Shown here: positions 51,170 through 60,980 of the stretch, one piece after another
Layout of the letters: each line of letters opens with the position of its first letter
How positions within the stretch are numbered: the first letter of the stretch is position 1
NCBI GenBank assembly: GCA_040878185.1
Contig: JBBDMS010000003.1
Span: forward strand, 62,001 to 126,000
Origin: JAWXBK01 sp040878185
GTDB lineage: Bacteria; Pseudomonadota; Alphaproteobacteria; Dongiales; Dongiaceae
Direction of reading: 5' to 3'
Length of the DNA: 64,000 nucleotides
Made by a program: the position numbers and the translations under genes
The notes under the pieces: generated by a model
Seen by the model: the letters and a program-made list of their open reading frames with translations, nothing else
Told to the model about the DNA's origin: nothing
Databases searched by the model: none

Positions 51170-51579
51170 CCACCCCCGGGAGATGATTTTATCCACCGGA
51201 TCCGATCCTGCGCTCCGCCTGGATCCGCTATCGCCCCATACAAACTGATTAATCCGTTCGTATAGGGTTATGAAAAACTCGCCTCTGCATGTGGATGGTT
51301 TCGCCGGGCGGCCAAATAACGCTTGATTGAAGCCCCGGAACGGCGATTACTCGGTTATGGGTCAACGGATCGTCGGCGTGTCGGCGGCCCGGATGTTCGG
51401 CAGGGCAACCCGAATCAGCCCGTTTGAGGAGATGAACTCGCACGAACCGCCGTGGCGATCCGGCGGCATGTGGCGGGCTCTATATGCCGTCGCGCCTTTG
51501 GCGGGGCGGTGGGCGAGGACAGGGGATTCGCCCGCGCCGTCGAAACGGCGGGGCGATCGAACGCGCCGAGGGTGAAGCG
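51170..51579. other. Intergenic region before the hybrid kinases
   Basis: These 410 bases contain no gene I can support. Two AT-richer spots suggest promoter activity. One is around 51235-51267, where CCCCATAC and GTATAGGG form an imperfect inverted repeat. The other is the TAACGCTTGATTG area near 51318-51332. No clear terminator for otnC was seen. Confidence 0.45.
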
Positions 51580-54500
51580 TTGAAGCTACGCACCTCGCTA
51601 CTGATGCTGACGCTGGCAGTCCTGCTGCCGGCCCTGCTCTATATGGCGACGACGGTGTTTGTCCTCGCGCGCGAGGAACAGGCGACCCTGCGGAACGGGC
51701 TCGACAATACGGCGCACGCGATCGTCGATGCGGTCGACACGCATATGATCGGCGTCATCCAGTCGATGTCCGTTCTTGTTGCCGCCAACGATTTTGATGC
51801 GCTCGACATCGCAGACTTCCACGAACAGGCCACCAAAATCGTCGAATCGCAGGAGGATTGGGACTATATCGTCCTGGCAGACGAAAGCGGCACGCCCCTC
51901 GTCCACACATTGCGTCCCTACGGCACGTCGCTGCCGATGATTGCCGATCTGCCGTACTTCATCGAGGCGATCGAAAGCAGCGAGGTTTCTGCGGGAACCG
52001 GGCTGTTCATCGGCAGAATATCTGAAAAGCCGCAATTCGCTGTGGCGATGCCCGTGCACGTGGCGGGCGATGTTCGATACGTGCTGGGCGTTGTGCTGGA
52101 TCCCGACGAACTGGGCCGCGGATTCTCGTCGTCGGTTCTGCCCGAAGGCTGGTCCGAATGGCTTCTCGATCGCAATCACACAATCATCGGCGGCACCGGC
52201 ACCGGCGCCATTCTGGGCAACGCAGCGCCGCCGGATCTCATCGAGCAGCTCGGCGACCGCGAATCCGGAAGTTTCGAATCGATCGACGCGGCGGGCGAAA
52301 TGACGATCGGCGTGTTTCGACGATCGCCGTTGACCGGCTGGACCGTCGTAATGGCCGTGCCCAGGACGACGTTCACCGCTGCCGTATCGAACTCGACCGC
52401 CGCGATTGTCGGCGGTGGCATCGCGTTCCTCGCGCTGGGCGTCGGCCTGTCGATGGCCGTCGGGCGGCGGACGTCACATTCGATCCGCGGTCTCGCGGGG
52501 CTTGCGCGCGTTCTTGCCGACGGGCGCTATCCGACGCCACGCCCGCGGGCCCAGATCGATGAAATCGAAGAGATCGGCCAGGAAATCGATCGTGCCGCCG
52601 GTTTACTCGACCGGCGATCGCGCCAGCAGGCGGCGATCGCCGAACTCGGCCTGATGGCCGTCACCGTGACCGATCGCGATGCGCTGTTCGCCCACGCAAC
52701 GTCGGTCATGGCCGAAGGGCTCAGCGTTGAAACCGGCGCGCTGCTTGAGCTGATGCCGGACAACATCAATCTGGTACTGCGCGCGCGCGTCGGCTGGCCG
52801 GCGGATTCCATCGGCGCCGTGGTTGCGCAGCGCGATCTTCGATCACAGGCCGGTTACGCATTGATCTCGCGCGAGCCGGTCGTGGTCACGAACCTTGCCG
52901 AGGAAACCCGGTTTGAACCTCCGCCGGTGATGCGCGAGCGGAATCTGATTAGCGGAATGAGCGTCGTCATTCGCGGGCCCGAACGTCCGTTCGGCGTTCT
53001 CAGCGCGCATACCGGTCGCAGCCAGCGATTCTCGGCGCAGGACATCAGCTTTCTCCAGGCGATCGCCAACATCCTGTCGGCAGCCTTGCTGCGCGGCGAC
53101 AGTGAGCGCGCGCTCGCCGAAAGCGAACGACGCGCCCGGCATTTCTTCGAAAGCATGAATGCGGTGCCGTACTGCTTCGATGTCGATGCGCAGCAATACA
53201 CCTATGTCGGCCCGCAATCGATGCGTCTGCTCGGGATCTCGCAGCAGGAATGGGGCACCGTCGGCTGGTGGCAGCGCCACATGCATCCCGACGATCGGAT
53301 CACCATGGATGCGCTCGAACAGGTCATGACCCGGCGCGGCGAAGATTACGTGCTCGAGTATCGCATGATCGCCGCCGACAACCGGATGGTCTGGATCCGC
53401 GACATCGTGCATGTCGAAATCGACGAAAAGGGTCACAAGGTTCTCTACGGTATGGCGATCGATATTACCGAGAGCAAAGAGAAGGAGCGCCAGCTCAACG
53501 AAGCGCAGAAACTGCAGGCGGTCGGACAGCTCACCGGCGGTGTCGCGCATGATTTCAACAATCTGCTCGCCGTCATTCTTGGCACCAGCGAGTTGATGGC
53601 CGAGCGCTCGCGCGACGATCCGGTGATGCGGAAGACGGTCGAACAGATCGCCAATGCGGCCGAGCGCGGTGCGGCACTCACGCAACGTCTGCTGGCTTTC
53701 TCCCGCCGTCAGGCCTTGCGTCCGAGCGAGACCGATCTCAATGCGCTGGTCCTCGACCTGAAGCCGCTGCTGGAAAGCACCCTGGGGGAACGGGTCGTCA
53801 TCGAAACCCGGCTGGCGCCCGATCTTGCACACACGCTGATCGACCCAAACCAGGTGGAGAGCGCTCTGGTCAATATCGCGATCAATGCCCGCGATGCGAT
53901 GCCGGACGGCGGTCACCTGCTCATCGAAACCCGGAATGTCGCCATGCTGCAGGGCGACCCGAGCTGGACCGAATCCATGCAGCCCGGCGCGTATGTCGTC
54001 CTGTCAGTGACCGATTCGGGTGTCGGTATGGGTCCTGATATCAAGGCCCGCGCCTTCGAGCCGTTCTTCACGACGAAGGATGTCGGCAAAGGCAGCGGAC
54101 TTGGTCTCAGCACGATCTACGGATTTGTCCGGCAATCGGGCGGCCATGTCGGCATCGACAGCGAACCGGGCCGCGGCACGACGGTGCGGCTTTATCTGCC
54201 GCGGCTCACGGTGCGACCTGCGGCAGTTGCCGACAGGGACGATGCCGGCATTCCCATGGGCGATGAGACTGTCCTCATCGTCGAGGACGATCCGGCCGTC
54301 CGTCGGATCGTCGCCGGGATGGTGGCGAGCCTCGGTTATGATACGCACGAGGCGACTGACTGCGCCGATGCCCTGCAACGCCTCGAGCGCAACGGAAAGG
54401 TCGACCTGGTCCTCACCGACATCGTCATGCCGGGCCAGATCGGCGGATGGGAGCTCGCCCAGACCGTACGCGAGCGCTGGCCGCGAACGCGCGTTTTGCT

Positions 54501-54645
54501 CACCAGCGGCTATTCGGACAGGGTTATCGGGGAAGGGGAGCAGGCGAACGGCCGGACGCCTATTCTCACCAAGCCGTATCGCAAGCGCGAGCTCGCACAT
54601 AAGATTCGGGAAGTGCTTCAGTCACCGATCGCCATGCAAAGCTGA
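51580..54645 (+). CDS. Membrane hybrid histidine kinase (sensor-GAF-PAS-HisKA-HATPase-REC)
   Basis: I choose the TTG at 51580, 7 bases after GAGGG, giving 1021 residues. A first membrane span (LLMLTLAVLLPALLYMATTV) is followed by a periplasmic Cache-like sensor (about 30-280) and a second span (IVGGGIAFLALGVGLSMAVG). A GAF-like domain (about 360-510) and a PAS domain (about 520-640) follow. The H-box is QLTGGVAHDFNNLLAV, the N-box INARDAMPDGG, the G boxes DSGVGM and GKGSGLGLS. The receiver has LIVEDDPAV and the phospho-Asp in LVLTDIVMPG. It is followed by a second hybrid kinase after 9 bases. Confidence 0.9.
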   Translation: MKLRTSLLMLTLAVLLPALLYMATTVFVLAREEQATLRNGLDNTAHAIVDAVDTHMIGVIQSMSVLVAANDFDALDIADFHEQATKIVESQEDWDYIVLADESGTPLVHTLRPYGTSLPMIADLPYFIEAIESSEVSAGTGLFIGRISEKPQFAVAMPVHVAGDVRYVLGVVLDPDELGRGFSSSVLPEGWSEWLLDRNHTIIGGTGTGAILGNAAPPDLIEQLGDRESGSFESIDAAGEMTIGVFRRSPLTGWTVVMAVPRTTFTAAVSNSTAAIVGGGIAFLALGVGLSMAVGRRTSHSIRGLAGLARVLADGRYPTPRPRAQIDEIEEIGQEIDRAAGLLDRRSRQQAAIAELGLMAVTVTDRDALFAHATSVMAEGLSVETGALLELMPDNINLVLRARVGWPADSIGAVVAQRDLRSQAGYALISREPVVVTNLAEETRFEPPPVMRERNLISGMSVVIRGPERPFGVLSAHTGRSQRFSAQDISFLQAIANILSAALLRGDSERALAESERRARHFFESMNAVPYCFDVDAQQYTYVGPQSMRLLGISQQEWGTVGWWQRHMHPDDRITMDALEQVMTRRGEDYVLEYRMIAADNRMVWIRDIVHVEIDEKGHKVLYGMAIDITESKEKERQLNEAQKLQAVGQLTGGVAHDFNNLLAVILGTSELMAERSRDDPVMRKTVEQIANAAERGAALTQRLLAFSRRQALRPSETDLNALVLDLKPLLESTLGERVVIETRLAPDLAHTLIDPNQVESALVNIAINARDAMPDGGHLLIETRNVAMLQGDPSWTESMQPGAYVVLSVTDSGVGMGPDIKARAFEPFFTTKDVGKGSGLGLSTIYGFVRQSGGHVGIDSEPGRGTTVRLYLPRLTVRPAAVADRDDAGIPMGDETVLIVEDDPAVRRIVAGMVASLGYDTHEATDCADALQRLERNGKVDLVLTDIVMPGQIGGWELAQTVRERWPRTRVLLTSGYSDRVIGEGEQANGRTPILTKPYRKRELAHKIREVLQSPIAMQS

Positions 54646-54654
54646 GGAGCACGC

Positions 54655-57030
54655 ATGCAGGGCGCACAGGATTGGCCCCAATCGGGCCAGATAGAGGCCG
54701 GCGCCGAAACCGAGGACGGCTCGTCGCCTCGGCCGTCGTCGCGGCTGCTGCGCGGCGTCGAGCTTCTGAATACGCCGATCTGGGACTGGGATGTTCCGAC
54801 CGGAAAACTTTATGTCTCGCTCGCCTGGAAGCAGCAGCTCGGCTACGCCGATCGCGATCTTGAGAGCAGTATTGGCGTCTGGGAATCGCTGTTGCATCCG
54901 GCCGACCGGTCGCGCGTGACCAATCTTCTGAATGCGGCTCTGGATGGCACCACAACGCGATATGAATCCGAGTTTCGCCTCAAGCATCGCGATGGCAGCT
55001 ATCGCTGGATGCTCGCCAAAGGCCGCATCGTTCGCGATGAATCCGATATGCCCGTCCGGGTGCTTGCAACGCATGTCGATATCACGGACCGGCAGCGAAT
55101 CCAGGAAGCGCTTGCCGATAGCGAAGGGCGGATGCGCCGGGCACAGCGCATGGCAAAGATCGGCCACTGGATCTGGCGGGCCAGTGGCAGCGATATCCAT
55201 AAGCTAGGCGGTACCGCTGAATATTCGGAATCTGCCGCCGCCATCTTCGGCGTGCCGGCGCCGGAACTCTCGGTTTCGAACGGGGAGTATCTGAAGCGAT
55301 TCGTCTACCCGCCCGATCGCGACAAGGTGCAGAACGTCTTCGGCGATACAGGCTTCGGATACGCACTCGAGTACCGCATCGTCGCAGCTGACGGAACGGT
55401 CAAGGCGATCTACGAAACGGCCGAAAACGAGATTACGCCCGACGGCGATTCGATCGTCACGCACGGGACCGTTCAGGACATTTCAGAGCGCCGGGAGGCT
55501 GAAATCGCGCTGCAGCGGCGCGAGCAGCTCTACCGGTCGGTGATCAGCACCGCACTCGATGCGTTCATCATGATCGATGCCGGCGGCGCGATCATGGAAT
55601 GGAATCCCCAGGCGGAGGCGATGTTCGGCTGGACGCGCGAGGAAGCCATCGGATCGATGCTGGCCGACATGATCATTCCCGAGAAGATGCGCGAGGAATA
55701 TCAGGCCGGCATCGCCGCGTATCTCCAATCGGGCCAGTCGGCGTTCGTCGGCCGACGCAACGAGATGACCGGCCGGCGCCGCGACGGCACCGAGTTTCCT
55801 GCCGAGGTCGTCGTCTCGCCGATCCGCATGGAGGACGAGGTCGTCTTCAGCGGTTTCGTCAAGGACATGTCCGCGCAGCACGAGATCGAGGCGCAGCTTC
55901 GCCAGGTGCTGAAGATGGAAGCAATCGGCCAGCTCACCGGCGGCGTCGCGCATGATTTCAACAATCTGCTCGGCATTATTCTGGGCAACAGCGAGCTGCT
56001 CAGCGAAGCGCTCAAGGACAACCCCGAGCATCGCCGGATGGCAGAACTGATTGCGCGTGCCGCGGAAAGCGGATCGGCCCTCACGCATCGCCTGTCTGCG
56101 TTCGCCCGGCGCCAGGTGCTGCGGCCGCAATCGATCGAGCTGACCGGCGCCATTGCCAACTTTCTGCCGCTGATCACCCGCACGCTCGATGCCAGCGTCA
56201 AGATCCATACCTCGATCGCGGCCGGAATCTGGGCGATCAGCGCCGATCCGGAGCAGCTCGAAAATGCGCTGATCAATCTGGCGGTCAATGCCCGCGACGC
56301 GATGCCCGATGGCGGCACCCTCACCATCGAAGCGCAGAACATTCTGCTCGATGAGGATTATAGAACGCGCAACCCGGGCGTCACCCCGGGCAACTATGTG
56401 ATGATCGACGTGACGGATACCGGAACCGGCATGTCGCGCGAGATTCTCGAACGCGCCTTCGACCCGTTCTTTACGACCAAGGATGTCGGCAAGGGCAGCG
56501 GCCTGGGCCTCAGCATGGTGTATGGCTTTGCCAAACAATCCGGCGGTCACGTCAAGATCTACAGCGAGGCGATGCGCGGGACCACCGTGCGGCTCTATCT
56601 GCCGGTTGCCGATACGGCACCGATCGTTCGCGCCGTTCCCGACGACGTTGCCGTCGTGGGCGATGAGGAAGTCATCCTCGTCGTCGAAGACGACGAGCGG
56701 GTCCGCGAGGTGACGGTCGAGCAGCTGCGCGGCCTGAAATACCGGGTGCTCGAGGCCAGCGACGGACCGGCTGCCATCGGCGTGCTGCAGAACGCCGGCC
56801 GGATCGATCTGGTGCTCACCGATATGGTGATGCCGGGCGGCATGACCGGCATCGATGTCGGCAAGAAAGCCGGCGAAATGGTGCCGGACGTGCGCGTGCT
56901 TTATATGTCCGGCTATCCGACCAATGCCCTCACCGTCAGCGGGCTCGATCTGTCAGACGTGCCGATCCTGAGCAAGCCGTTCCGCAAAAAGGAGCTGGCC
57001 AACGCTATCCGCGCGGTGCTCGATAAATAA
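54655..57030 (+). CDS. Soluble hybrid histidine kinase with three PAS domains
   Basis: The 791-residue protein has no membrane span. PAS domains lie at about 38-145, 155-280 and 285-405. HisKA is at about 415-480 (QLTGGVAHDFNNLLGI), HATPase at about 525-645 (VNARDAMPDGG, DTGTGM, GKGSGLGLS) and REC at about 665-790 (LVVEDDERV, phospho-Asp in LVLTDMVMPGG). The kinase and receiver halves closely resemble those of the preceding gene, consistent with duplication. Start ATG follows GAGGAG. The two may feed the NarL-type regulator encoded convergently. Confidence 0.9.
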   Translation: MQGAQDWPQSGQIEAGAETEDGSSPRPSSRLLRGVELLNTPIWDWDVPTGKLYVSLAWKQQLGYADRDLESSIGVWESLLHPADRSRVTNLLNAALDGTTTRYESEFRLKHRDGSYRWMLAKGRIVRDESDMPVRVLATHVDITDRQRIQEALADSEGRMRRAQRMAKIGHWIWRASGSDIHKLGGTAEYSESAAAIFGVPAPELSVSNGEYLKRFVYPPDRDKVQNVFGDTGFGYALEYRIVAADGTVKAIYETAENEITPDGDSIVTHGTVQDISERREAEIALQRREQLYRSVISTALDAFIMIDAGGAIMEWNPQAEAMFGWTREEAIGSMLADMIIPEKMREEYQAGIAAYLQSGQSAFVGRRNEMTGRRRDGTEFPAEVVVSPIRMEDEVVFSGFVKDMSAQHEIEAQLRQVLKMEAIGQLTGGVAHDFNNLLGIILGNSELLSEALKDNPEHRRMAELIARAAESGSALTHRLSAFARRQVLRPQSIELTGAIANFLPLITRTLDASVKIHTSIAAGIWAISADPEQLENALINLAVNARDAMPDGGTLTIEAQNILLDEDYRTRNPGVTPGNYVMIDVTDTGTGMSREILERAFDPFFTTKDVGKGSGLGLSMVYGFAKQSGGHVKIYSEAMRGTTVRLYLPVADTAPIVRAVPDDVAVVGDEEVILVVEDDERVREVTVEQLRGLKYRVLEASDGPAAIGVLQNAGRIDLVLTDMVMPGGMTGIDVGKKAGEMVPDVRVLYMSGYPTNALTVSGLDLSDVPILSKPFRKKELANAIRAVLDK

Positions 57031-57078
57031 AGAATCGGGAATTGGTAAATGGCGGCCGTCCGCGCGAACCGCGCGATT

Positions 57079-57747
57079 CTATCGCTTGAGCGAGACCAGC
57101 CCGCGATTGAGCGCTGCCGCCAGAGCTTCGGTCCGGTTTGATACGCCGAGTTTCCGGTAGATCGATTGCAGATGCACTTTCACCGTGATCTCGGCGATTC
57201 CGAGACGCCGTGCGATCTCCTTGTTCGGCAGCCCCTCGGCAAGCGCCTTCAGCACTTCCATCTGGCGATCGGCGAGCGCCACTTCGCGGATATCGCGGTG
57301 GTCGCGCGCGGTGCGCGAGGCGGTCGATGCCATGAGCGCCGGCGGGACATAGACCTCCCCGGCGAGGATGATCTGCAATGCATTGACCAGCGTGCCGCCG
57401 GTCGTCGTCTTGGGAATGTAGCCGGCGGCACCATGTTCGAGCGCCTGGCTGACGTCGTCCGGATCCAGCGAACCGGAGAGGATCGCGATTGGCTTGTCGG
57501 GGGCCATTTCGCGAATCTTGTTGAATCCGTTGAACCCGTCCATGCCCGGCATATTGAGATCGAGCAGGATCAGATCGTAGACGCCATTGTCCCGCAGCAG
57601 GACCAGCGCTTCGTCCACAGAAGCTGCTTCGTCGAGTTGCACCGAGGCGGCGATCCGGGTGATGAACGGCGCCAGCGCCTCCCGGACCAGGCGGTGATCG
57701 TCCGCAAAGAGTACGCGGAGACTATCGTCTTGCGATTCGTCGGGCAT
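57079..57747 (-). CDS. NarL/FixJ-type response regulator
   Basis: The 222-residue protein has a receiver domain (1-125; acidic pair in FADDHRL, phospho-Asp63 in LLDLNMPGMDG, Thr/Ser in AILSGS, Lys in YIPKTT) and a LuxR-type helix-turn-helix (about 155-215; LADRQMEVLKALAEGLPNKE, IARRLGIAEITVKVHLQSIY). It is convergent with the hybrid kinases, which carry their own receivers, so a phosphotransfer protein or direct cross-talk would be needed to connect them. Confidence 0.92.
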   Translation of the reverse strand: MPDESQDDSLRVLFADDHRLVREALAPFITRIAASVQLDEAASVDEALVLLRDNGVYDLILLDLNMPGMDGFNGFNKIREMAPDKPIAILSGSLDPDDVSQALEHGAAGYIPKTTTGGTLVNALQIILAGEVYVPPALMASTASRTARDHRDIREVALADRQMEVLKALAEGLPNKEIARRLGIAEITVKVHLQSIYRKLGVSNRTEALAAALNRGLVSLKR

Positions 57748-58168
57748 CGAAATCCATCCTCATGCAGACTGCCTGGATCATCGAGCGCCAGATTGGCTCC
57801 AAACCACAGCCGAGCACCGATAGCATGTTATGCGGCTCGCAGGCGATGTCCACTCAAAACACAGTATCTCGCCGTTAATCCTCATCCTATCGCTTGGGCT
57901 CGTTCCAGCGTCTCCCCATTGTCGCCAGACAATACTATATACACGCACCCTTTGTAAAAACGATCCGACCGATCTGCAGGGCAAACCTGCGTGAGAACAT
58001 GCGAGGACGCTACAGCCCAATCTACAGGTTGTCGGACGGAAGGAACAGTATGGAGCGTCGAAACGGCCATGCGTCCACATCGTGGGCCGCATGCGGCGGT
58101 GCCATAGGTGCGTTGTCTTTCACCGCCATCGACTAGTGGCGACGGTGCAGCGATGCCGGGTCTGGCCG
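57748..58168. other. Intergenic region
   Basis: These 421 bases hold no gene I can support. A short AT-rich stretch (AATACTATATACACG, 57932-57946) could be a promoter for the leftward response regulator. Short reading frames here have no recognisable features. Confidence 0.45.
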
Positions 58169-58930
58169 TCAGACCGCTGCGGCTACGACGCTGACCTCGC
58201 GGTCTGCAGTGTGCAGGTAGGCGGCATCGAAATCGCAGGCCTGTTCCATCCTGCGGACATCGGTGAACTGCCAGTGATCGCGCTTAGTGACGAGAAAACC
58301 ATCGCGGCGGAGCCGTTGCACGACACGACTAACATGCTCGGGTGTCAGGCCGAGGAGATCGCCGAGAACCGCCAGCGTCAGCGGCACGCGGAACGAGTCG
58401 CCATCATTCAGCCCGGCTTCTTCCATCCGGGTCAGAAGTTCGAGCAGGAAATGGCCGATCCGCTGGTAGCCGCTCCGACGGCCGACGCTGTACAGCCGCT
58501 CCGCCAGCAACGACCGGCTGATAGCGCCTGCCCAGATGAGCGCCGCCGTCGTTTGCGGAAAGTTGTGAACCGCCGCGCGATGCGCTTCCACCGCAATCTG
58601 CGAAATAACGATATCGTTGAGTGCGCTGTAGAGCATGTCGGCTTGGGGCAGCACGACCGACCAGCCATTGCCAGTATCGCCGGGGATCATGAGATCGATG
58701 ATCATGCGCTGCCCGGTCGAATTCTGCCGCGACACGATGACGTAGCCGGATCGGATGATGAAGGGCCGCGTATCGCGATCGCCGGGCCGCACGAGATCTG
58801 TTCCCTTTGCGAAGGACTCGTTCCGTGCCTCTAGTGCCGTGAATGCCTGTTCAAGCTCCGAAGACGCGCCCGCGCGATTAATTCGCAGGAACGGACTGCC
58901 GGATACATTCAGCTTTTCTGTGATATCCAT
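58169..58930 (-). CDS. Crp/Fnr-family regulator, paralogue A
   Basis: The 253-residue protein has a cyclic-nucleotide-binding-like beta roll (about 35-145; TRPFIIRSGYVIVSR, MIIDLMIPGDTGN) and a C-terminal winged helix (about 165-235; LTLAVLGDLLGLTPEHVSRV, VQRLRRDGFL). It lacks the N-terminal Cys cluster of Fnr and the RS phosphate motif of Crp, so neither an iron-sulphur cluster nor cAMP is expected. The C-terminal ACDFDAAYLH is shared with the two neighbouring paralogues. The signal is unknown. Confidence 0.9.
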   Translation of the reverse strand: MDITEKLNVSGSPFLRINRAGASSELEQAFTALEARNESFAKGTDLVRPGDRDTRPFIIRSGYVIVSRQNSTGQRMIIDLMIPGDTGNGWSVVLPQADMLYSALNDIVISQIAVEAHRAAVHNFPQTTAALIWAGAISRSLLAERLYSVGRRSGYQRIGHFLLELLTRMEEAGLNDGDSFRVPLTLAVLGDLLGLTPEHVSRVVQRLRRDGFLVTKRDHWQFTDVRRMEQACDFDAAYLHTADREVSVVAAAV

Positions 58931-59170
58931 CGAATACCGCCTGACTGGTTTGTCGGCGTCATTCAGGCGAGAGGTCCTTGGCGAACGACCATGAAGATCT
59001 GTTCTGAAATCACCGGAAATGTCGTCGATGCTTAACGCTATAGGAGGCGCAAAGCGAGTTCCTTGCGCTCGATCAGTGTTTTCTCGAATAGATGCGATCG
59101 GTTTGTCACCGGCACTGATGTTCGCAAGACTTTCGCGTGAAATCGACCGGCCGCTGCGGGGAATGAGGCG

Positions 59171-59935
59171 TCAGGCGGGCGCGACAACGGCCTCGGGGAT
59201 GGGGTGCGTCGAATGCAGATAGCTGGGATCGAAATCGCAGGCCTCCTTCATCCGGGTCAGATCCGGGAAATGCCAGTGATCGCGCTTTGTAACGAGGAAG
59301 CCGTCGCGCCGCAGCCGCTGCAGAATGCGACTGACATGCTCCGGTGTCAGGCCGAGCAGATCGCCCAGTACGGCCAGGGTCAACGGTGCTCGAAAAGAGG
59401 CGCCGTCGGTCAATCCGATCGATTCGAGCCGGGTCAGCAATTCCAGCAGGAAATGGCCGACGCGCTGATAGCCGTTACGTCGCCCGATGCTGTACAGGCG
59501 CTCGGCCAGCAGTGACCGGCTAATCGCGCCGGCCCACAGCAGGGCCGTCGACGATCGTGGGTGCGCCATCATCAGATCGAAATAGACCGGCGTCGGGATT
59601 TGCGAGACGACGACGTCGTTGAGCGCGGTATAGAGCATGTCGGATTCGGAAAGCACAATCGCCCGGGCATTACCGATATCGCCTGGAATGATCAGGTCGA
59701 TAATCATTCGGTAGCCAGTGGCGTTGTTTCTCGAAACGATCACGTAACCGGTCTGGAGAATGAAAGGCGATGTGTCACGCTCGCCGGGTCGCACGAGATC
59801 CTGACCCTTGCTGAACGATGCCACCCGCGTCTCGAGAGCGGCGATCGCCCACCTCTCCTCGTCCGAGAGCGGCTTCATGCGGTTCATGCGGCGAATGAGG
59901 GGTGTGGTCACGGCCGAGACCCGTCGGTGTGACAC
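59171..59935 (-). CDS. Crp/Fnr-family regulator, paralogue B
   Basis: The 254-residue protein has the same layout as paralogue A: beta roll with TSPFILQTGYVIVSRNNATG and MIIDLIIPGDIGNA, long dimer helix ending RVGHFLLELLTRLES, and HTH LAVLGDLLGLTPEHVSRILQ. It ends in ACDFDPSYLH. No Fnr cysteines are present. The GTG at 59935 is the earliest in-frame start; a start closer to MNRMKPLSDEE is possible. Its upstream gap contains a duplicated 30-base element (60071-60157). Confidence 0.9.
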   Translation of the reverse strand: MSHRRVSAVTTPLIRRMNRMKPLSDEERWAIAALETRVASFSKGQDLVRPGERDTSPFILQTGYVIVSRNNATGYRMIIDLIIPGDIGNARAIVLSESDMLYTALNDVVVSQIPTPVYFDLMMAHPRSSTALLWAGAISRSLLAERLYSIGRRNGYQRVGHFLLELLTRLESIGLTDGASFRAPLTLAVLGDLLGLTPEHVSRILQRLRRDGFLVTKRDHWHFPDLTRMKEACDFDPSYLHSTHPIPEAVVAPA

Positions 59936-60070
59936 CAGATAAGCTCAATCTCACGGCGTTCGGTCGGCATTCCGTTGCTGTTCGAGAGGAGCTTTAGGAC
60001 AGCTCGGGTTGCGGACGATCATTCAGAAGAAAATTACGACAGGTTATTTGGGGTCGCTTTGCGCTGGATC

Positions 60071-60157
60071 AAAGATGGCACCGCGTCTTGCGTCAGAGTA
60101 AATCGGACTGCTTTTCGCGTATGGGTAAAGATACCGCGTCTTGCGTCAGAGGTAAAT
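60071..60157. repeat. Two direct copies of a ~30-base element in a Crp/Fnr promoter gap
   Basis: AAAGAT, then ACCGCGTCTTGCGTCAGAG, then TAAAT occurs at 60071-60103 and again at 60127-60157. The 19-base core is identical (60080-60098 and 60133-60151), and small indels flank it. It lies in the gap between Crp/Fnr paralogues B and C, upstream of B. It could be a duplicated regulator site or a recent local duplication. Confidence 0.75.
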
Positions 60158-60200
60158 AGCTGGATCAGGGCACCCAAAACGAGCCGCCGCGAGAAAGCGC

Positions 60201-60980
60201 TCAGCTTAAGGCATGCCGCTTCGATTCCGGGTTATCGGAGAGATGCAGGTAGAACGGATCGAAGTCGCAGGCCTTCGCCATCCCGTCCAAATCCGGAAAC
60301 TCGAACCGGTCGCGGACCGTCTTGATATAGCCATCGCGACGCAGGCGCTGCATGAGGCGGCTCACATGCTCGAGTGTCATGCCCAGGAGGTCGCCGAGCA
60401 CGGACAATGTCAGTGGCGCCTGGAATGAATTGTCGTCGGCGAGGCCGGCCCGGCGCATTCTCATCAGCAGTTCGAGCAGAAAATGCCCGAGGCGCTGATA
60501 CCCGTTGCGACGTCCGATACTGTAGAGTCGCTCCGCCAGAAGCGACCGGTCGACGGCATTAGCGAAGACCAGCGCCATGCCCAGACGCGGCTGCTTGGTG
60601 AGCAGGTCGTAATAGGTCTTCGGATGGAAGCGCGAAATCTGCACGTCGCTGATCGAATCGAAGAACATGTCGGTGCGGTCGAGCACGATCGACCGCAGAT
60701 TTCCCAGATCGCCCGGGATCATCAGATCGATGATCAGGCGCTCGCCCGCACTGCTGGAACGCGAGACGATGACAAATCCATCGCACAGCACAAACGGCTT
60801 CGTTCCGTCCTCGCCGGGTTCGATCAGCTCTTTGCCCTTCGGCAGCTTCAGCGAATTTGCCTCCAATTCGGCAAGCGCCTCGCGATCGTCTGCCGTCAGC
60901 GGCATGATCGACCCGACCCGGCGACTGAGCGGGGTTTCTGTCGGGGCTTTTTCGCTTTTCGCGGTGAATATTTCCAGCAT
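60201..60980 (-). CDS. Crp/Fnr-family regulator, paralogue C
   Basis: I place the start at 60980 (MLEIFTAKSEK), giving 259 residues; a GTG at 61034 would add 18. The beta roll includes TKPFVLCDGFVIVSRSSSAG and LIIDLMIPGDLGN, and the HTH is LSVLGDLLGMTLEHVSRLMQ. It ends in ACDFDPFYLHL. It is more divergent than A and B in the sensor half (DVQISRFHPKTYYDLLTK). It completes a tandem array of three same-strand paralogues, each with its own gap and probably its own promoter. Confidence 0.9.
   Translation of the reverse strand: MLEIFTAKSEKAPTETPLSRRVGSIMPLTADDREALAELEANSLKLPKGKELIEPGEDGTKPFVLCDGFVIVSRSSSAGERLIIDLMIPGDLGNLRSIVLDRTDMFFDSISDVQISRFHPKTYYDLLTKQPRLGMALVFANAVDRSLLAERLYSIGRRNGYQRLGHFLLELLMRMRRAGLADDNSFQAPLTLSVLGDLLGMTLEHVSRLMQRLRRDGYIKTVRDRFEFPDLDGMAKACDFDPFYLHLSDNPESKRHALS

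Noticed and set aside
57778..58092. A 104-codon minus-strand frame upstream of the response regulator
   Set aside because: It has Cys/Arg/Ser-rich random composition, no ribosome site and no similarity that I recognise.
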